Of a DNA stretch of 64,000 nt, positions 41,319 to 49,901 are shown in pieces; position 1 is the first letter of the stretch; each line of letters opens with the position of its first letter. The stretch covers positions 32,565 to 96,564 of the forward strand of contig DIWE01000009.1 of NCBI GenBank assembly GCA_002423435.1, in the 5' to 3' direction. Made by a program: the position numbers and the translations under genes. This DNA is from Clostridiales bacterium UBA6114. GTDB taxonomy: Bacteria; Bacillota; Clostridia; Oscillospirales; Butyricicoccaceae. Below the pieces are notes generated by a model. The model searched no databases and was not told the origin of the DNA. It saw only the letters and a program-made list of their open reading frames with translations.

Positions 41319-42131
41319 TCAAAATTTCTCGATATCGACATACCCTGCGTCGTGCACGCATTCCCCGCCCAAAAACTGGGACGCGTATTTGATAAAATTC
41401 TCCGGGCTGTCCGAAACGTAATAGCTGATCCTGCCCTGTCTCCCGGCCGGCGCCTGCTTTTCGGTCATTTTCAGGATCGTCCTCGCGTATTCCGCCGACT
41501 CCGCGCCCGAGTCGACAAGCGCGGTATCCCCCATGCAATCCGCGATGATGTCGTACAGCAGCGGGTAATGGGTGCAGCCTAAAATCAGGGTGTCCACTCC
41601 TTTTTCCCTGACCGGCTCGAGATACTCCCTCACAACCGTCTCGGCGACAATGTCTCCCTTTTGGAAACGGCCGTTTTCGACGAGCGGCACGAGAAGCGGG
41701 CACGCCTGCTCCACCGTCCCGGCGTCTTTTAAATATTCCCCGATCACGCGGGTGTACGCGCCGCTCGCAACGGTGCCCTGGGTCGCGATAACGCCTATTT
41801 TTTTGTTTTTCGTAAGCGCGGCCGCCCTCATCGCCGCGCTTCTGACGACTCCGATGATCGGGATGTCGTACTCACCCGATATCAGTTCGAGCGCGGCCGA
41901 GCTCACCGTGCCGCACGCGACGATGATCGCCTTGATGTCGAAGGTCCGCAGGAAAGCGATATCCTGCTTTGCATATTTGAGGATCGTTTCCTTCGATCTC
42001 GGTCCATACGGCACACGGCCGGTGTCACCGAAATAAATGATATCCTCGGAGGGCATAATATGGGTCAAACGCCGTACGGCGGTCAGCCCGCCGAGGCCGG
42101 AATCGAGTACCCCAATCGGTCTTGCATCCAT
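41319..42131 (-). CDS. murI: Glutamate racemase
   Basis: 270 residues from ATG 42131 (MDARPIGVLDSGLGGLT), with GGAG 6 nt upstream. The two catalytic Cys lie in 'IVACGTVSSAAL' and 'LILGCTHYPLL'. 'YFGDTGRVPYGPRS' is conserved. It makes D-glutamate for peptidoglycan. It follows ddl, another cell-wall gene, after 158 nt that hold the structured leader. Its ribosome binding site and start codon are inside the hairpin stem of that element. Confidence 0.95.
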   Translation of the reverse strand: MDARPIGVLDSGLGGLTAVRRLTHIMPSEDIIYFGDTGRVPYGPRSKETILKYAKQDIAFLRTFDIKAIIVACGTVSSAALELISGEYDIPIIGVVRSAAMRAAALTKNKKIGVIATQGTVASGAYTRVIGEYLKDAGTVEQACPLLVPLVENGRFQKGDIVAETVVREYLEPVREKGVDTLILGCTHYPLLYDIIADCMGDTALVDSGAESAEYARTILKMTEKQAPAGRQGRISYYVSDSPENFIKYASQFLGGECVHDAGYVDIEKF

Positions 42132-42240
42132 CGTAAGCTCCATATACTGCGCACACCGGCCAATCCGCAATGCTCCGCTGCGTATGGAGCTTACGATGGC
42201 ATGTGCCGCGGTTGCCGCAGATTCTGGCGAGCGGCGCGCC
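42128..42240 (-). promoter_or_regulatory. Structured leader element, copy 2, upstream of murI
   Basis: On the minus strand the GC-rich block (42240-42198) shares its 3' 21 nt exactly with copy 1 (5293-5273). A hairpin of 17-bp arms (42199-42183 with 42144-42128) follows. The 3' arm holds GGAG, spacer and the murI ATG. The loop side conserves GTGCGC, as in copy 1. The stem sequence is different from copy 1 but is again complementary to the local ribosome binding site. Confidence 0.55.
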
Positions 42241-42289
42241 GAAATATTGACTAAAAAGCAGCCCTGCCTGTATTTTCAGCTTTTTCCTG

Positions 42290-43357
42290 CTATTGATTTT
42301 CCATCGCAAGCCCGATCAGACGATCCAAAAGCTCGCCGTAAGAAATGCCGGTCGCTTCAAACAGTTTCGGATACATGCTGATCGACGTAAAGCCCGGGAT
42401 GGTGTTGATTTCGTTGAAAATCGCTTTTCCGTCGCTTTTCCTCACAAAAAAGTCCACCCTCGCGAGTCCTCGGCAGGACAGCGCGCGATAAACGTCGAGG
42501 GCCTTTTGCCTCACGATTTGCGACGTTTCCTCCGGGATCCTTGCGGGAATAAACAGCCCGGATGAGTTGTCGATATACTTCGCCTCATAGCTGTAGAACT
42601 CCCGGCTGGGCACGATCTCCCCCGGAACCGACGCGATCGGCTCGCCGTTTCCGAGCACCGCGACCTCGATTTCCTGCCCTTCGATCATCTCCTCGATCAG
42701 CGCCTTGCCGTCATACCGGAACGCATCACAAAGGGCGCTGTGAAGCCCCTCCCGGTCTTTGGCCTTGGATACGCCGACCGACGAGCCGGAGGAGGAGGGC
42801 TTTACAAAAACGGGATAGGAAAACTTAGCCTCGGCCGCTTCGACGATCTTCTGCGGCTCGCGCTCAAACTCTTGCTTTTGCACAAGCATGTAATCGGCCT
42901 GCTCGACCTGATAGGGCTCTACGAGAACCTTGGTGACCGATTTGTCCATCGCGTTTGCCGATGCCCCGATACCCGAGCCGACATAAGGGATACCCGCGAC
43001 TTCAAAAAGGCCCTGCATGGTGCCGTCCTCGCCGTTTGCGCCGTGAAGGACCGGGAAAACGCAGTCGACCGGGATTTTTGCAACCTTTTCCGTTCCGAAT
43101 ACGATCAGCCCGTCGCCTCTTGAGGGCGAAAGAAAGGCCGGAAGATTTCCCTTTGATTTTTCCCAGCGGCCGTCGGATATCGCATCGAAATCGTCGTCGC
43201 CGTGCAAAAACCACTGCCCGCTTTTTAAGATGCCGACAGGCAGGAGATTATATTTATCCCTGTCAAGCCTGCTCATAACCGATGCGGCCGACACTCTTGA
43301 AACTTCATGCTCGGTGGAAACGCCGCCGAAAAGCAAAAGCAGATTGATTTTTGCCAT
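42290..43357 (-). CDS. ddl: D-alanine--D-alanine ligase
   Basis: 355 residues from ATG 43357 (MAKINLLLLFGGVSTEHEVS), chosen because GAAGGTG lies upstream. ATP-grasp motifs are 'HGANGEDGTMQGLFEVAGIPYVG', 'FVKPSSSGSSVGVSK' and the metal-binding 'FNEINTIPGFTSISMYP'. It makes the D-Ala-D-Ala dipeptide of peptidoglycan. The Phe/Tyr that sets D-Ala versus D-lactate use was not resolved. murI is downstream in the same direction. Confidence 0.95.
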   Translation of the reverse strand: MAKINLLLLFGGVSTEHEVSRVSAASVMSRLDRDKYNLLPVGILKSGQWFLHGDDDFDAISDGRWEKSKGNLPAFLSPSRGDGLIVFGTEKVAKIPVDCVFPVLHGANGEDGTMQGLFEVAGIPYVGSGIGASANAMDKSVTKVLVEPYQVEQADYMLVQKQEFEREPQKIVEAAEAKFSYPVFVKPSSSGSSVGVSKAKDREGLHSALCDAFRYDGKALIEEMIEGQEIEVAVLGNGEPIASVPGEIVPSREFYSYEAKYIDNSSGLFIPARIPEETSQIVRQKALDVYRALSCRGLARVDFFVRKSDGKAIFNEINTIPGFTSISMYPKLFEATGISYGELLDRLIGLAMENQ

Positions 43358-43515
43358 GAATGACAACACCTTCATTTATGAATAATAGGAAAGACTTAGT
43401 TAATTATTTTAGCATATTCACGCCGATAAATCAATCGGAACGGCGGGTATCCGTCTTTTTATCAATAAATGCAATAATGCCCGTCATAATTTAATATTTT
43501 TGTATTTTTTTGGTC

Positions 43516-43543
43516 TTTACATTGGTTGCGTTTATGATATGAT
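43516..43543 (+). promoter_or_regulatory. Sigma-A promoter of ppdK
   Basis: TTTACA (43516-43521), a 16-nt spacer and TATGAT (43538-43543) lie 114 nt upstream of ATG 43657, in an AT-rich gap between divergent genes. Confidence 0.65.
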
Positions 43544-43656
43544 ATTTCATGAATGCCTTTTGGGTTCCTACGTTTACAATGCTGTGGATAATAAAAATAT
43601 CGATCTGTGCTTTTGCGTGTCTGAAAATTTAATATACAACTGGAAGGGATCAGTAA

Positions 43657-46290
43657 ATGAGTAAAAAATATGTTTATCTTTTTTCCGAAGGCAACGGCTC
43701 CATGCGTGAGTTACTCGGGGGAAAAGGCGCAAATCTGGCCGAAATGACAAATCTCGGCATGCCGGTGCCCCAGGGCTTTACCATTACAACGGAAGCGTGT
43801 ACTCATTACTATGAAAACAATGAGAAAATTTCTTCTGAGATCGAGTCTGAGATTTACGAATACCTTTCGAAAATGGAAAACATCACAGGCAAAAAATTCG
43901 GCGACGCGAAAAATCCGCTCCTTGTCTCCGTCCGTTCCGGCGCCAGGGCTTCGATGCCCGGCATGATGGATACCATCTTAAACCTCGGCCTGAATGACAC
44001 GGTCGCCGAAAGCATGGCTTCTCTGACCGGGAACCCGCGTTTTGTATACGATTCCTACCGCCGCTTTATCCAGATGTTCTCGGACGTTGTCATGGAACTG
44101 GCGAAATCCAGTTTTGAGAGATTGATCGATGCCATAAAGGACGAAAAGGGCGTCAAAAACGATATCGACCTCGATACTGACGATATGAAACGACTCGTTT
44201 CCGAATTTAAGGCATATTTCCGGACTGAAAAGGGCTATGATTTTCCGCAGGAACCGAAGGTCCAGCTTATGGAGGCCGTCAAGGCGGTGTTTCGGTCGTG
44301 GAACAACCCCCGTGCGATCGTATACCGCCGCATGAACGACATCCCCTCTTCCTGGGGCACCGCCGTCAACGTGCAGTCGATGGTCTTCGGCAACATGGGC
44401 CAAACCTCCGGTACCGGCGTCGCGTTTACCCGCAATCCTTCCACCGGCGAACGCAAGCTGTACGGCGAGTTTCTGATGAACGCACAGGGCGAGGACGTCG
44501 TGGCGGGCATTCGCACCCCACAGTCGATCGACCAGTTAAACAGCACCATGCCCGAGGTTTACGACCAGTTTGTCTCGATTGCGGCAAGGCTTGAAAAGCA
44601 TTACAGGGATATGCAGGACATGGAGTTTACCATTGAAAACGGCAAGCTCTACATGCTCCAGACAAGAAACGGCAAGCGTACCGCCCAGGCCGCGCTGAAA
44701 ATCGCCGTAGACCTTGTCGCCGAGGGGATGTGCACAAAGGAAGAAGTATTGTTAAAGGTTGAACCGAGGCAGCTCGACGCGCTTTTGCACCCGCAGTTTG
44801 AGCCGGGCGCGCTCAAAAAAGCGGCTCCCGTCGCCTCCGGTCTGCCCGCGTCTCCGGGCGCTGCATGCGGCAGAATCTATTTTACCGCCGAGCGCGCCGT
44901 GAAAGAGTCGAAAAACGGCCCCGTGCTGCTTGTTCGTTTGGAAACTTCGCCGGAGGATATCGAGGGCATGGCCGCTTCTCAGGGAATCCTGACCGTCCGC
45001 GGCGGTATGACCTCCCACGCGGCGGTTGTCGCGCGCGGTATGGGCACCTGCTGCGTCGCGGGCTGCGGCGAGCTTAAGATCAGCGAGGGCGCAAACCATC
45101 TTACGATAAACGGACGGCGGATCGGCGAGGGCGAGTTTATGTCGATCGACGGCTCCACCGGCAAGGTCTATGCCGGCGTTATCGCGACAATCGACGCAGC
45201 AGTGACGGACGAGTTCGCCACCTTTATGGGGTGGGCCGACGAGGTCCGCACGCTCAAGATACGCACCAATGCCGACACCCCCCGCGACGCGGCCCAGGCC
45301 GTCCGTTTCGGCGCCGAGGGCATCGGCCTGACCCGCACCGAGCATATGTTCTTCGACTCGGACCGCATCCCCGCAATGCGCGAAATGATCGTGTCGAAGA
45401 CCGTCGAACAGCGCCGACGCGCACTTTCAAAATTGCTGCCGATGCAGCGCTCGGACTTTGAGGGTATTTTTAAAGCCATGGAGGGCCGGCCCGTCACCAT
45501 CCGCCTTTTGGACCCGCCCCTGCACGAATTCCTGCCTCAGGACGAGGAGGACATCCGAGCCCTTGCGAAAGAGATGGGCATGAGCTTTGAAGACTTAAGC
45601 GCCACGATAAAGGACCTGCACGAGTTTAACCCGATGCTCGGCCACCGCGGCTGCCGCCTTGCGGTCACCTATCCGGAGATCGCCGAAATGCAGACCCGCG
45701 CCATCATCGAGGCAGCGATCAATGTAAACCGCGAGGCAAAACTGAGCGTCGTGCCCGAGATCATGATCCCGCTCGTCGGGGAAGTGAAAGAACTCAAATA
45801 TGTCAAGGATGTGATCACAAAGACTGCGGACGAGGTGATCAAGGCCGCCGGCGTACAGCTTAAGTACCTGGTCGGCACCATGATCGAAATCCCGCGCGCG
45901 GCGCTGACCGCCGACGAGATCGCGACGGAAGCGGAGTTCTTCAGCTTCGGCACCAACGACTTAACCCAGATGACCTTCGGCTTCTCCCGCGACGACGCCG
46001 GCAGATTCCTGGAGAACTATTATTCAAAGAAGATCTTTGAATCCGATCCGTTTTCCAGATTCGATCAGGAGGGCACCGGCAAGCTCGTCAAAATGGCGAG
46101 CGAGCTCGGCCGGAAAACCCGCCCGGGCATTAAGCTCGGCGTCTGCGGCGAGCATGGCGGAGACCCCTCGTCCGTCGAGTTTTTCCACAAATGCGGCTTA
46201 AACTACGTCTCCTGCTCGCCCTTCCGGGTCCCGATCGCCCGTCTCGCCGCGGCCCAGGCGCGGATTAAGGAGAAAAACGGCGCAAGGTAA
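43657..46290 (+). CDS. ppdK: Pyruvate, phosphate dikinase
   Basis: 877 residues with the complete domain order. The N-terminal ATP-grasp nucleotide-binding part has 'LGGKGANLAEMTNLGMPVP' and 'VSVRSGARASMPGMMDT'. The swivelling domain has catalytic His in 'RGGMTSHAAVVARGMG'. The C-terminal PEP/pyruvate barrel has 'GVCGEHGGDPSSVEFF' and the catalytic Cys in 'LNYVSCSPFRVPIARLA'. It interconverts PEP, AMP and PPi with pyruvate, ATP and Pi. The downstream oxaloacetate decarboxylase set shares the direction, indicating a PEP-pyruvate-oxaloacetate node. Confidence 0.96.
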   Translation: MSKKYVYLFSEGNGSMRELLGGKGANLAEMTNLGMPVPQGFTITTEACTHYYENNEKISSEIESEIYEYLSKMENITGKKFGDAKNPLLVSVRSGARASMPGMMDTILNLGLNDTVAESMASLTGNPRFVYDSYRRFIQMFSDVVMELAKSSFERLIDAIKDEKGVKNDIDLDTDDMKRLVSEFKAYFRTEKGYDFPQEPKVQLMEAVKAVFRSWNNPRAIVYRRMNDIPSSWGTAVNVQSMVFGNMGQTSGTGVAFTRNPSTGERKLYGEFLMNAQGEDVVAGIRTPQSIDQLNSTMPEVYDQFVSIAARLEKHYRDMQDMEFTIENGKLYMLQTRNGKRTAQAALKIAVDLVAEGMCTKEEVLLKVEPRQLDALLHPQFEPGALKKAAPVASGLPASPGAACGRIYFTAERAVKESKNGPVLLVRLETSPEDIEGMAASQGILTVRGGMTSHAAVVARGMGTCCVAGCGELKISEGANHLTINGRRIGEGEFMSIDGSTGKVYAGVIATIDAAVTDEFATFMGWADEVRTLKIRTNADTPRDAAQAVRFGAEGIGLTRTEHMFFDSDRIPAMREMIVSKTVEQRRRALSKLLPMQRSDFEGIFKAMEGRPVTIRLLDPPLHEFLPQDEEDIRALAKEMGMSFEDLSATIKDLHEFNPMLGHRGCRLAVTYPEIAEMQTRAIIEAAINVNREAKLSVVPEIMIPLVGEVKELKYVKDVITKTADEVIKAAGVQLKYLVGTMIEIPRAALTADEIATEAEFFSFGTNDLTQMTFGFSRDDAGRFLENYYSKKIFESDPFSRFDQEGTGKLVKMASELGRKTRPGIKLGVCGEHGGDPSSVEFFHKCGLNYVSCSPFRVPIARLAAAQARIKEKNGAR

Positions 46291-46402
46291 GCATCCGCAT
46301 CCGGCGGACGTTAAAGTTGTCCTGCGCGTAGGCGAAAACAAGGACGTTTCGTTGATGCGCGATTGAGATAAATAGCTTATTGATCTAGTGAGGAGAGTGA
46401 CT

Positions 46403-47785
46403 ATGAAAAAAATCAACATCACCGAGACCATACTCCGCGATGCAAATCAATCGCTGATGGCAACCCGCATGCCGTCTTCCGATTTTGAGGCCATTCTGGA
46501 AGTTATGGACCAGGCCGGCTACCATTCGCTCGAATGTTGGGGCGGCGCCACCTTCGACTCATGCCTGCGCTACATGGACGAGGACCCGTGGGACAGACTG
46601 CGCAAGATTAAATCAAAGGTTAAAAAGACGAAGCTTCAGATGCTTCTTCGCGGACAGAACATTTTGGGATACAAAAACTATCCCGACGACATTGTCCGCC
46701 TGTTTGTCGCGCATGCCGTTGAAAACGGAATGGACATCATCCGCATATTCGACGCATTGAACGATCCCCGCAATCTCGAGGTCGCGATCAATGAAACGAA
46801 AAAACGCGGCGCCGAGGCACAGGGCACCATCTGTTTCACGACAAGCCCCGTGCACACGCTTGAAAACTATGTAAAGCTGGGCAAACGCCTTGTCGACATG
46901 GGCTGCGACACAATCGCCATCAAGGACATGGCCGGCATCATGAGCCCGCAGGAGGTCTACGACCTGATAAAAGCGCTCACGGAGAATATAACGCTCCCCA
47001 TCGTGGTCCATACGCACTGTACAACGGGTCTCGGCCCCATGACTTATCTCAAGGCGGTCGAGGCGGGTGCCACCACAATCGACTGCGCGATTTCTGTTTT
47101 TTCCGGCGGCACCTCACAGCCTCCGACGGAATCGATGGCGTATGTGCTTGACGGGATGGGCTATACGACGGGACTTGATTATAAGGTCTTAAAGAAGATC
47201 AACGATTACTTCCGCCCGCTGAAAGACAAAGCGCTTAAAGAAGGGTTCATCACACCGTATCTGATGGGCACCGAGACCGACGCGCTCGTATATCAGGTGC
47301 CCGGCGGCATGCTTTCAAACCTGGTCGCCCAGCTGACGGCTCAAAGCGCAATGGACAAATTCAACGACGTGCTCGAGGAGATCCCGGAAGTCCGAAAGGA
47401 CCTCGGCTATCCGCCGCTTGTAACCCCCACCTCCCAGATGGTCGGCGTACAGGCTGCGACAAACGTGCTCGTCGGCGAGCGTTATAAAAACATTTCAAAA
47501 GAAGTCAAATCCTATATCGCCGGCGAATACGGAAAAGCGCCCGGCGAAGTAAATCCCGACCTGATTAAAAAAGTGCTCGGCGACGAACAGCCGATCACCT
47601 GCCGCCCGGCCGATCTCTTAAAGCCCGCGTTTGAGGATGCAAAAAAGGAAATCGGCGATAAAGCCAGAAACGACGAAGACGTCCTTTCCTATGTCGCTTT
47701 TCCCCAGATTGCCGAGAAATTCTTTGACAGGCGTATCGAGCGGGAGACAAATATTGCGAAATATACCATTCAAAGAGTTGACTAA
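46403..47785 (+). CDS. oadA: Oxaloacetate decarboxylase alpha subunit (carboxyltransferase)
   Basis: 460 residues from ATG 46403 after GAGGAGAGTG. 'ITETILRDANQSLMATRMP' is the DRE-TIM start. 'GCDTIAIKDMAGIMSPQEVY' contains the carbamylation-type Lys, and 'VVHTHCTTGLG' gives metal His residues. It transfers the carboxyl of oxaloacetate to biotin. The usual C-terminal biotin domain is absent, and biotin is on the separate protein at 48151-48552. The first gene of the four-gene decarboxylase set follows ppdK by 112 nt. Confidence 0.93.
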   Translation: MKKINITETILRDANQSLMATRMPSSDFEAILEVMDQAGYHSLECWGGATFDSCLRYMDEDPWDRLRKIKSKVKKTKLQMLLRGQNILGYKNYPDDIVRLFVAHAVENGMDIIRIFDALNDPRNLEVAINETKKRGAEAQGTICFTTSPVHTLENYVKLGKRLVDMGCDTIAIKDMAGIMSPQEVYDLIKALTENITLPIVVHTHCTTGLGPMTYLKAVEAGATTIDCAISVFSGGTSQPPTESMAYVLDGMGYTTGLDYKVLKKINDYFRPLKDKALKEGFITPYLMGTETDALVYQVPGGMLSNLVAQLTAQSAMDKFNDVLEEIPEVRKDLGYPPLVTPTSQMVGVQAATNVLVGERYKNISKEVKSYIAGEYGKAPGEVNPDLIKKVLGDEQPITCRPADLLKPAFEDAKKEIGDKARNDEDVLSYVAFPQIAEKFFDRRIERETNIAKYTIQRVD

Positions 47786-47797
47786 AGGAGGATATCT

Positions 47798-48133
47798 ATG
47801 TCATTACCTGAAGCCCTTGTGATCGCGCTTGCCGGTATGCTGATCGTCATGATCGAGCTTGCAATGCTCGCCGTCATCATCATTATCATGTCCAAAATCA
47901 TTCGTGCGGCGGGTGCAAAAAAAGCGGATCAAACGCAGGCGCAGGCACCCCAGACCATACCTGAGCCGCCTGCCGCGGCGCCCGTTCAGAGCGCGCAAAC
48001 CCTGTCGGGGGGCAGTCTCAACCTGAATAATGTCGATGATAAAACGGCCGCCATGCTGATGGCCATCGTCGGCGAAGAGACCGGCATTCCCCTAAACGAG
48101 ATCCAGTTCAAATCGATCAAGGCGCTTGATTAA
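47798..48133 (+). CDS. OadG-family gamma/delta subunit of the Na+-pumping decarboxylase
   Basis: 111 residues. There is one N-terminal membrane helix ('LAMLAVIIIIMSKIIRAA'), an Ala/Pro/Gln-rich linker and a conserved C-terminus ('DDKTAAMLMAIVGEETGIPLNEIQFKSI'). This subunit anchors the complex and is needed for assembly. AAAGGAGG precedes the ATG. Confidence 0.85.
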   Translation: MSLPEALVIALAGMLIVMIELAMLAVIIIIMSKIIRAAGAKKADQTQAQAPQTIPEPPAAAPVQSAQTLSGGSLNLNNVDDKTAAMLMAIVGEETGIPLNEIQFKSIKALD

Positions 48134-48150
48134 TTCAGGAGGGTTTATCA

Positions 48151-48552
48151 ATGAAATACATTATTACGTTAAACGGGAAAAGATATGAAGTAGTCGTTGA
48201 GCGCGGCGAAGCCACCGTGGTAAATACCGCAGCGGTGAGCGTTGCGGCTGCTGCCCCGGCTCCCGCCCCCGTGCAGGCTCCGGCTCCCGCCGCCCCCGCG
48301 GCACCCGCTCCCGCCGCCGCGCCGGCCCCCGCCGCTTCGGGCTCGCAGATTCCCGCCCCGCTGCCCGGAACGATACTGGACATCAGAGTCTCGGCCGGAC
48401 AGGCCGTCAAGAAGGGCCAGATACTGCTTATTCTGGAGGCCATGAAGATGGAAAATGAAATTGTCGCTCCCCGTGACGGTTCCGTAGCGCAGGTTGTTGT
48501 AAGCAAAGGACAAACGGTTAATACAGGCGATGTTCTTGCTGTCTTGGCGTAA
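48151..48552 (+). CDS. Biotin carboxyl carrier protein of the decarboxylase
   Basis: 133 residues. A long Ala-Pro linker (about residues 30-65) precedes a biotinyl domain with the biotin Lys in 'LEAMKMENEIVAP'. It carries the carboxyl group from OadA to OadB. It is equivalent to MmdC/GcdC-type carriers. Confidence 0.94.
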   Translation: MKYIITLNGKRYEVVVERGEATVVNTAAVSVAAAAPAPAPVQAPAPAAPAAPAPAAAPAPAASGSQIPAPLPGTILDIRVSAGQAVKKGQILLILEAMKMENEIVAPRDGSVAQVVVSKGQTVNTGDVLAVLA

Positions 48553-48564
48553 GGGGGCTCTCTC

Positions 48565-49740
48565 ATGAATATTGGTAGTGTTCTGAATACCCTCGCCGTA
48601 ACCTCCGGAATCGCAAATTTAAGCTGGCAGCAGGGCGTCATGCTTGTGGTCGCCTGTCTGCTCCTTTATCTCGCAATTGTGAAAAAATTCGAGCCCTTAC
48701 TTCTTCTGCCGATCGCTTTCGGTATGCTCCTTGCAAACCTTCCGCTTTCCAATCTGATGCATATGGAGCTTTTCACCGGCGGCGGACACGTCGATTACGC
48801 TAAAGTGCTGGCCGAGGGAGGCCTTCTCGACCTGTTCTATATCGGTGTGAAAACAAGTATTTTCCCCTGTCTGATCTTCCTCGGCATCGGAGCGATGACC
48901 GACTTCGGCCCGATGCTTGCTAATCCGTCCTCCTTACTGCTCGGCGCCGCGGCGCAGCTCGGCATATACGTCGCTTTCATTCTTGCCATTCTGCTTGGGT
49001 TTGCTCCCAACGAGGCCGCTTCGATCGCCATCATCGGCGGCGCCGACGGCCCGACGGCTATCTATCTGACGACGAAGCTTGCCCCGGACCTTTTAGGGCC
49101 GATCGCCGTCGCGGCGTACTCGTACATGGCTCTGATTCCCCTGATCCAGCCGCCGATCATGAGGGCGCTTACGACGAAAAAGGAGCGCGAAGTGAAAATG
49201 GATCAGCTCCGCGTCGTGTCCAAGACGGAAAAGATCGTATTCCCGATCGCCGTTACCGCGGTGTGCGTTTTGATCCTGCCGTCGGTTGCCCCGCTGATCG
49301 GTATGCTGATGCTCGGCAATCTGTTCCGCGAATCGGGCGTCGTGGCGCGTCTTTCCGACACCGCGCAAAATGCGCTGATTAATATCGTCACCATCATGCT
49401 CGCCCTGTCGGTCGGCGCAACGACAAACGGAGAAACCTTCCTCACATTCAAAACGCTCGGGATCGTCGTGCTCGGCCTCCTGGCCTTCTCCTTCTCGACG
49501 GTGGGCGGCGTTCTTTTCGGAAAGCTGATGTACAAACTGTCCGGCGGAAAGGTAAACCCCTTGATCGGCTCCGCCGGTGTTTCCGCCGTTCCGATGGCGG
49601 CGCGCGTCTCGCAGGTCGAGGGACAAAAGGCGAATCCCACAAACTACCTCCTGATGCACGCGATGGGACCGAATGTCGCGGGCGTGATCGGGTCGGCCTG
49701 CGCGGCCGGATTCCTCCTCGCCCTGTTCGGTGCTTCGTAA
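48565..49740 (+). CDS. oadB: Na+-pumping decarboxylase beta subunit
   Basis: 391 residues with 9-11 membrane helices. 'IGGADGPTAIYLTTKLAP' is the OadB/MmdB/GcdB motif, with the Asp that binds Na+ and receives the carboxyl group. 'GLLAFSFSTVGGVLFGKLMY' and 'GLLDLFYIGVKTSIFPCLIFLGIGAMTDF' (in parts) are also typical. It decarboxylates carboxybiotin and exports Na+. The C-terminus has 'HAMGPNVAGVIGSA'. Confidence 0.94.
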   Translation: MNIGSVLNTLAVTSGIANLSWQQGVMLVVACLLLYLAIVKKFEPLLLLPIAFGMLLANLPLSNLMHMELFTGGGHVDYAKVLAEGGLLDLFYIGVKTSIFPCLIFLGIGAMTDFGPMLANPSSLLLGAAAQLGIYVAFILAILLGFAPNEAASIAIIGGADGPTAIYLTTKLAPDLLGPIAVAAYSYMALIPLIQPPIMRALTTKKEREVKMDQLRVVSKTEKIVFPIAVTAVCVLILPSVAPLIGMLMLGNLFRESGVVARLSDTAQNALINIVTIMLALSVGATTNGETFLTFKTLGIVVLGLLAFSFSTVGGVLFGKLMYKLSGGKVNPLIGSAGVSAVPMAARVSQVEGQKANPTNYLLMHAMGPNVAGVIGSACAAGFLLALFGAS

Positions 49741-49761
49741 AAACGGAGACTGTTTCGGTTC

Positions 49762-49803
49762 AAAAAATCCTCCGGGCCTTCTCGGTTTCGGAGGATTTTT
49801 TTG
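49762..49803 (+). terminator. Terminator of the decarboxylase operon
   Basis: AAAAAATCCTCC pairs with GGAGGATTTTTT, 21 nt after the oadB stop. Confidence 0.85.
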
Positions 49804-49839
49804 ACTTTCCGCCCGCCGTGAAATTTTTCAATACCATGA

Positions 49840-49868
49840 TTGCAATTTTCCATTAAATCCTATATAAT
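49840..49868 (+). promoter_or_regulatory. Sigma-A promoter of putP
   Basis: TTGCAA (49840-49845), a 17-nt spacer and perfect TATAAT (49863-49868), 34 nt before the TTG start. Confidence 0.78.
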
Positions 49869-49901
49869 TTTGATGATTTTTTAAGCTTTGGGGGGATCTG
49901 T

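Noticed and set aside
40858..41703. 281-codon version of the DUF1934 gene
   Set aside because: The upstream half is a shadow of murI in another frame; the family starts at ATG 41304.
32640..43400. T-box leaders before argS or other genes
   Set aside because: No AGGGTGGNACCGCG-type T-box sequence was seen on either strand.
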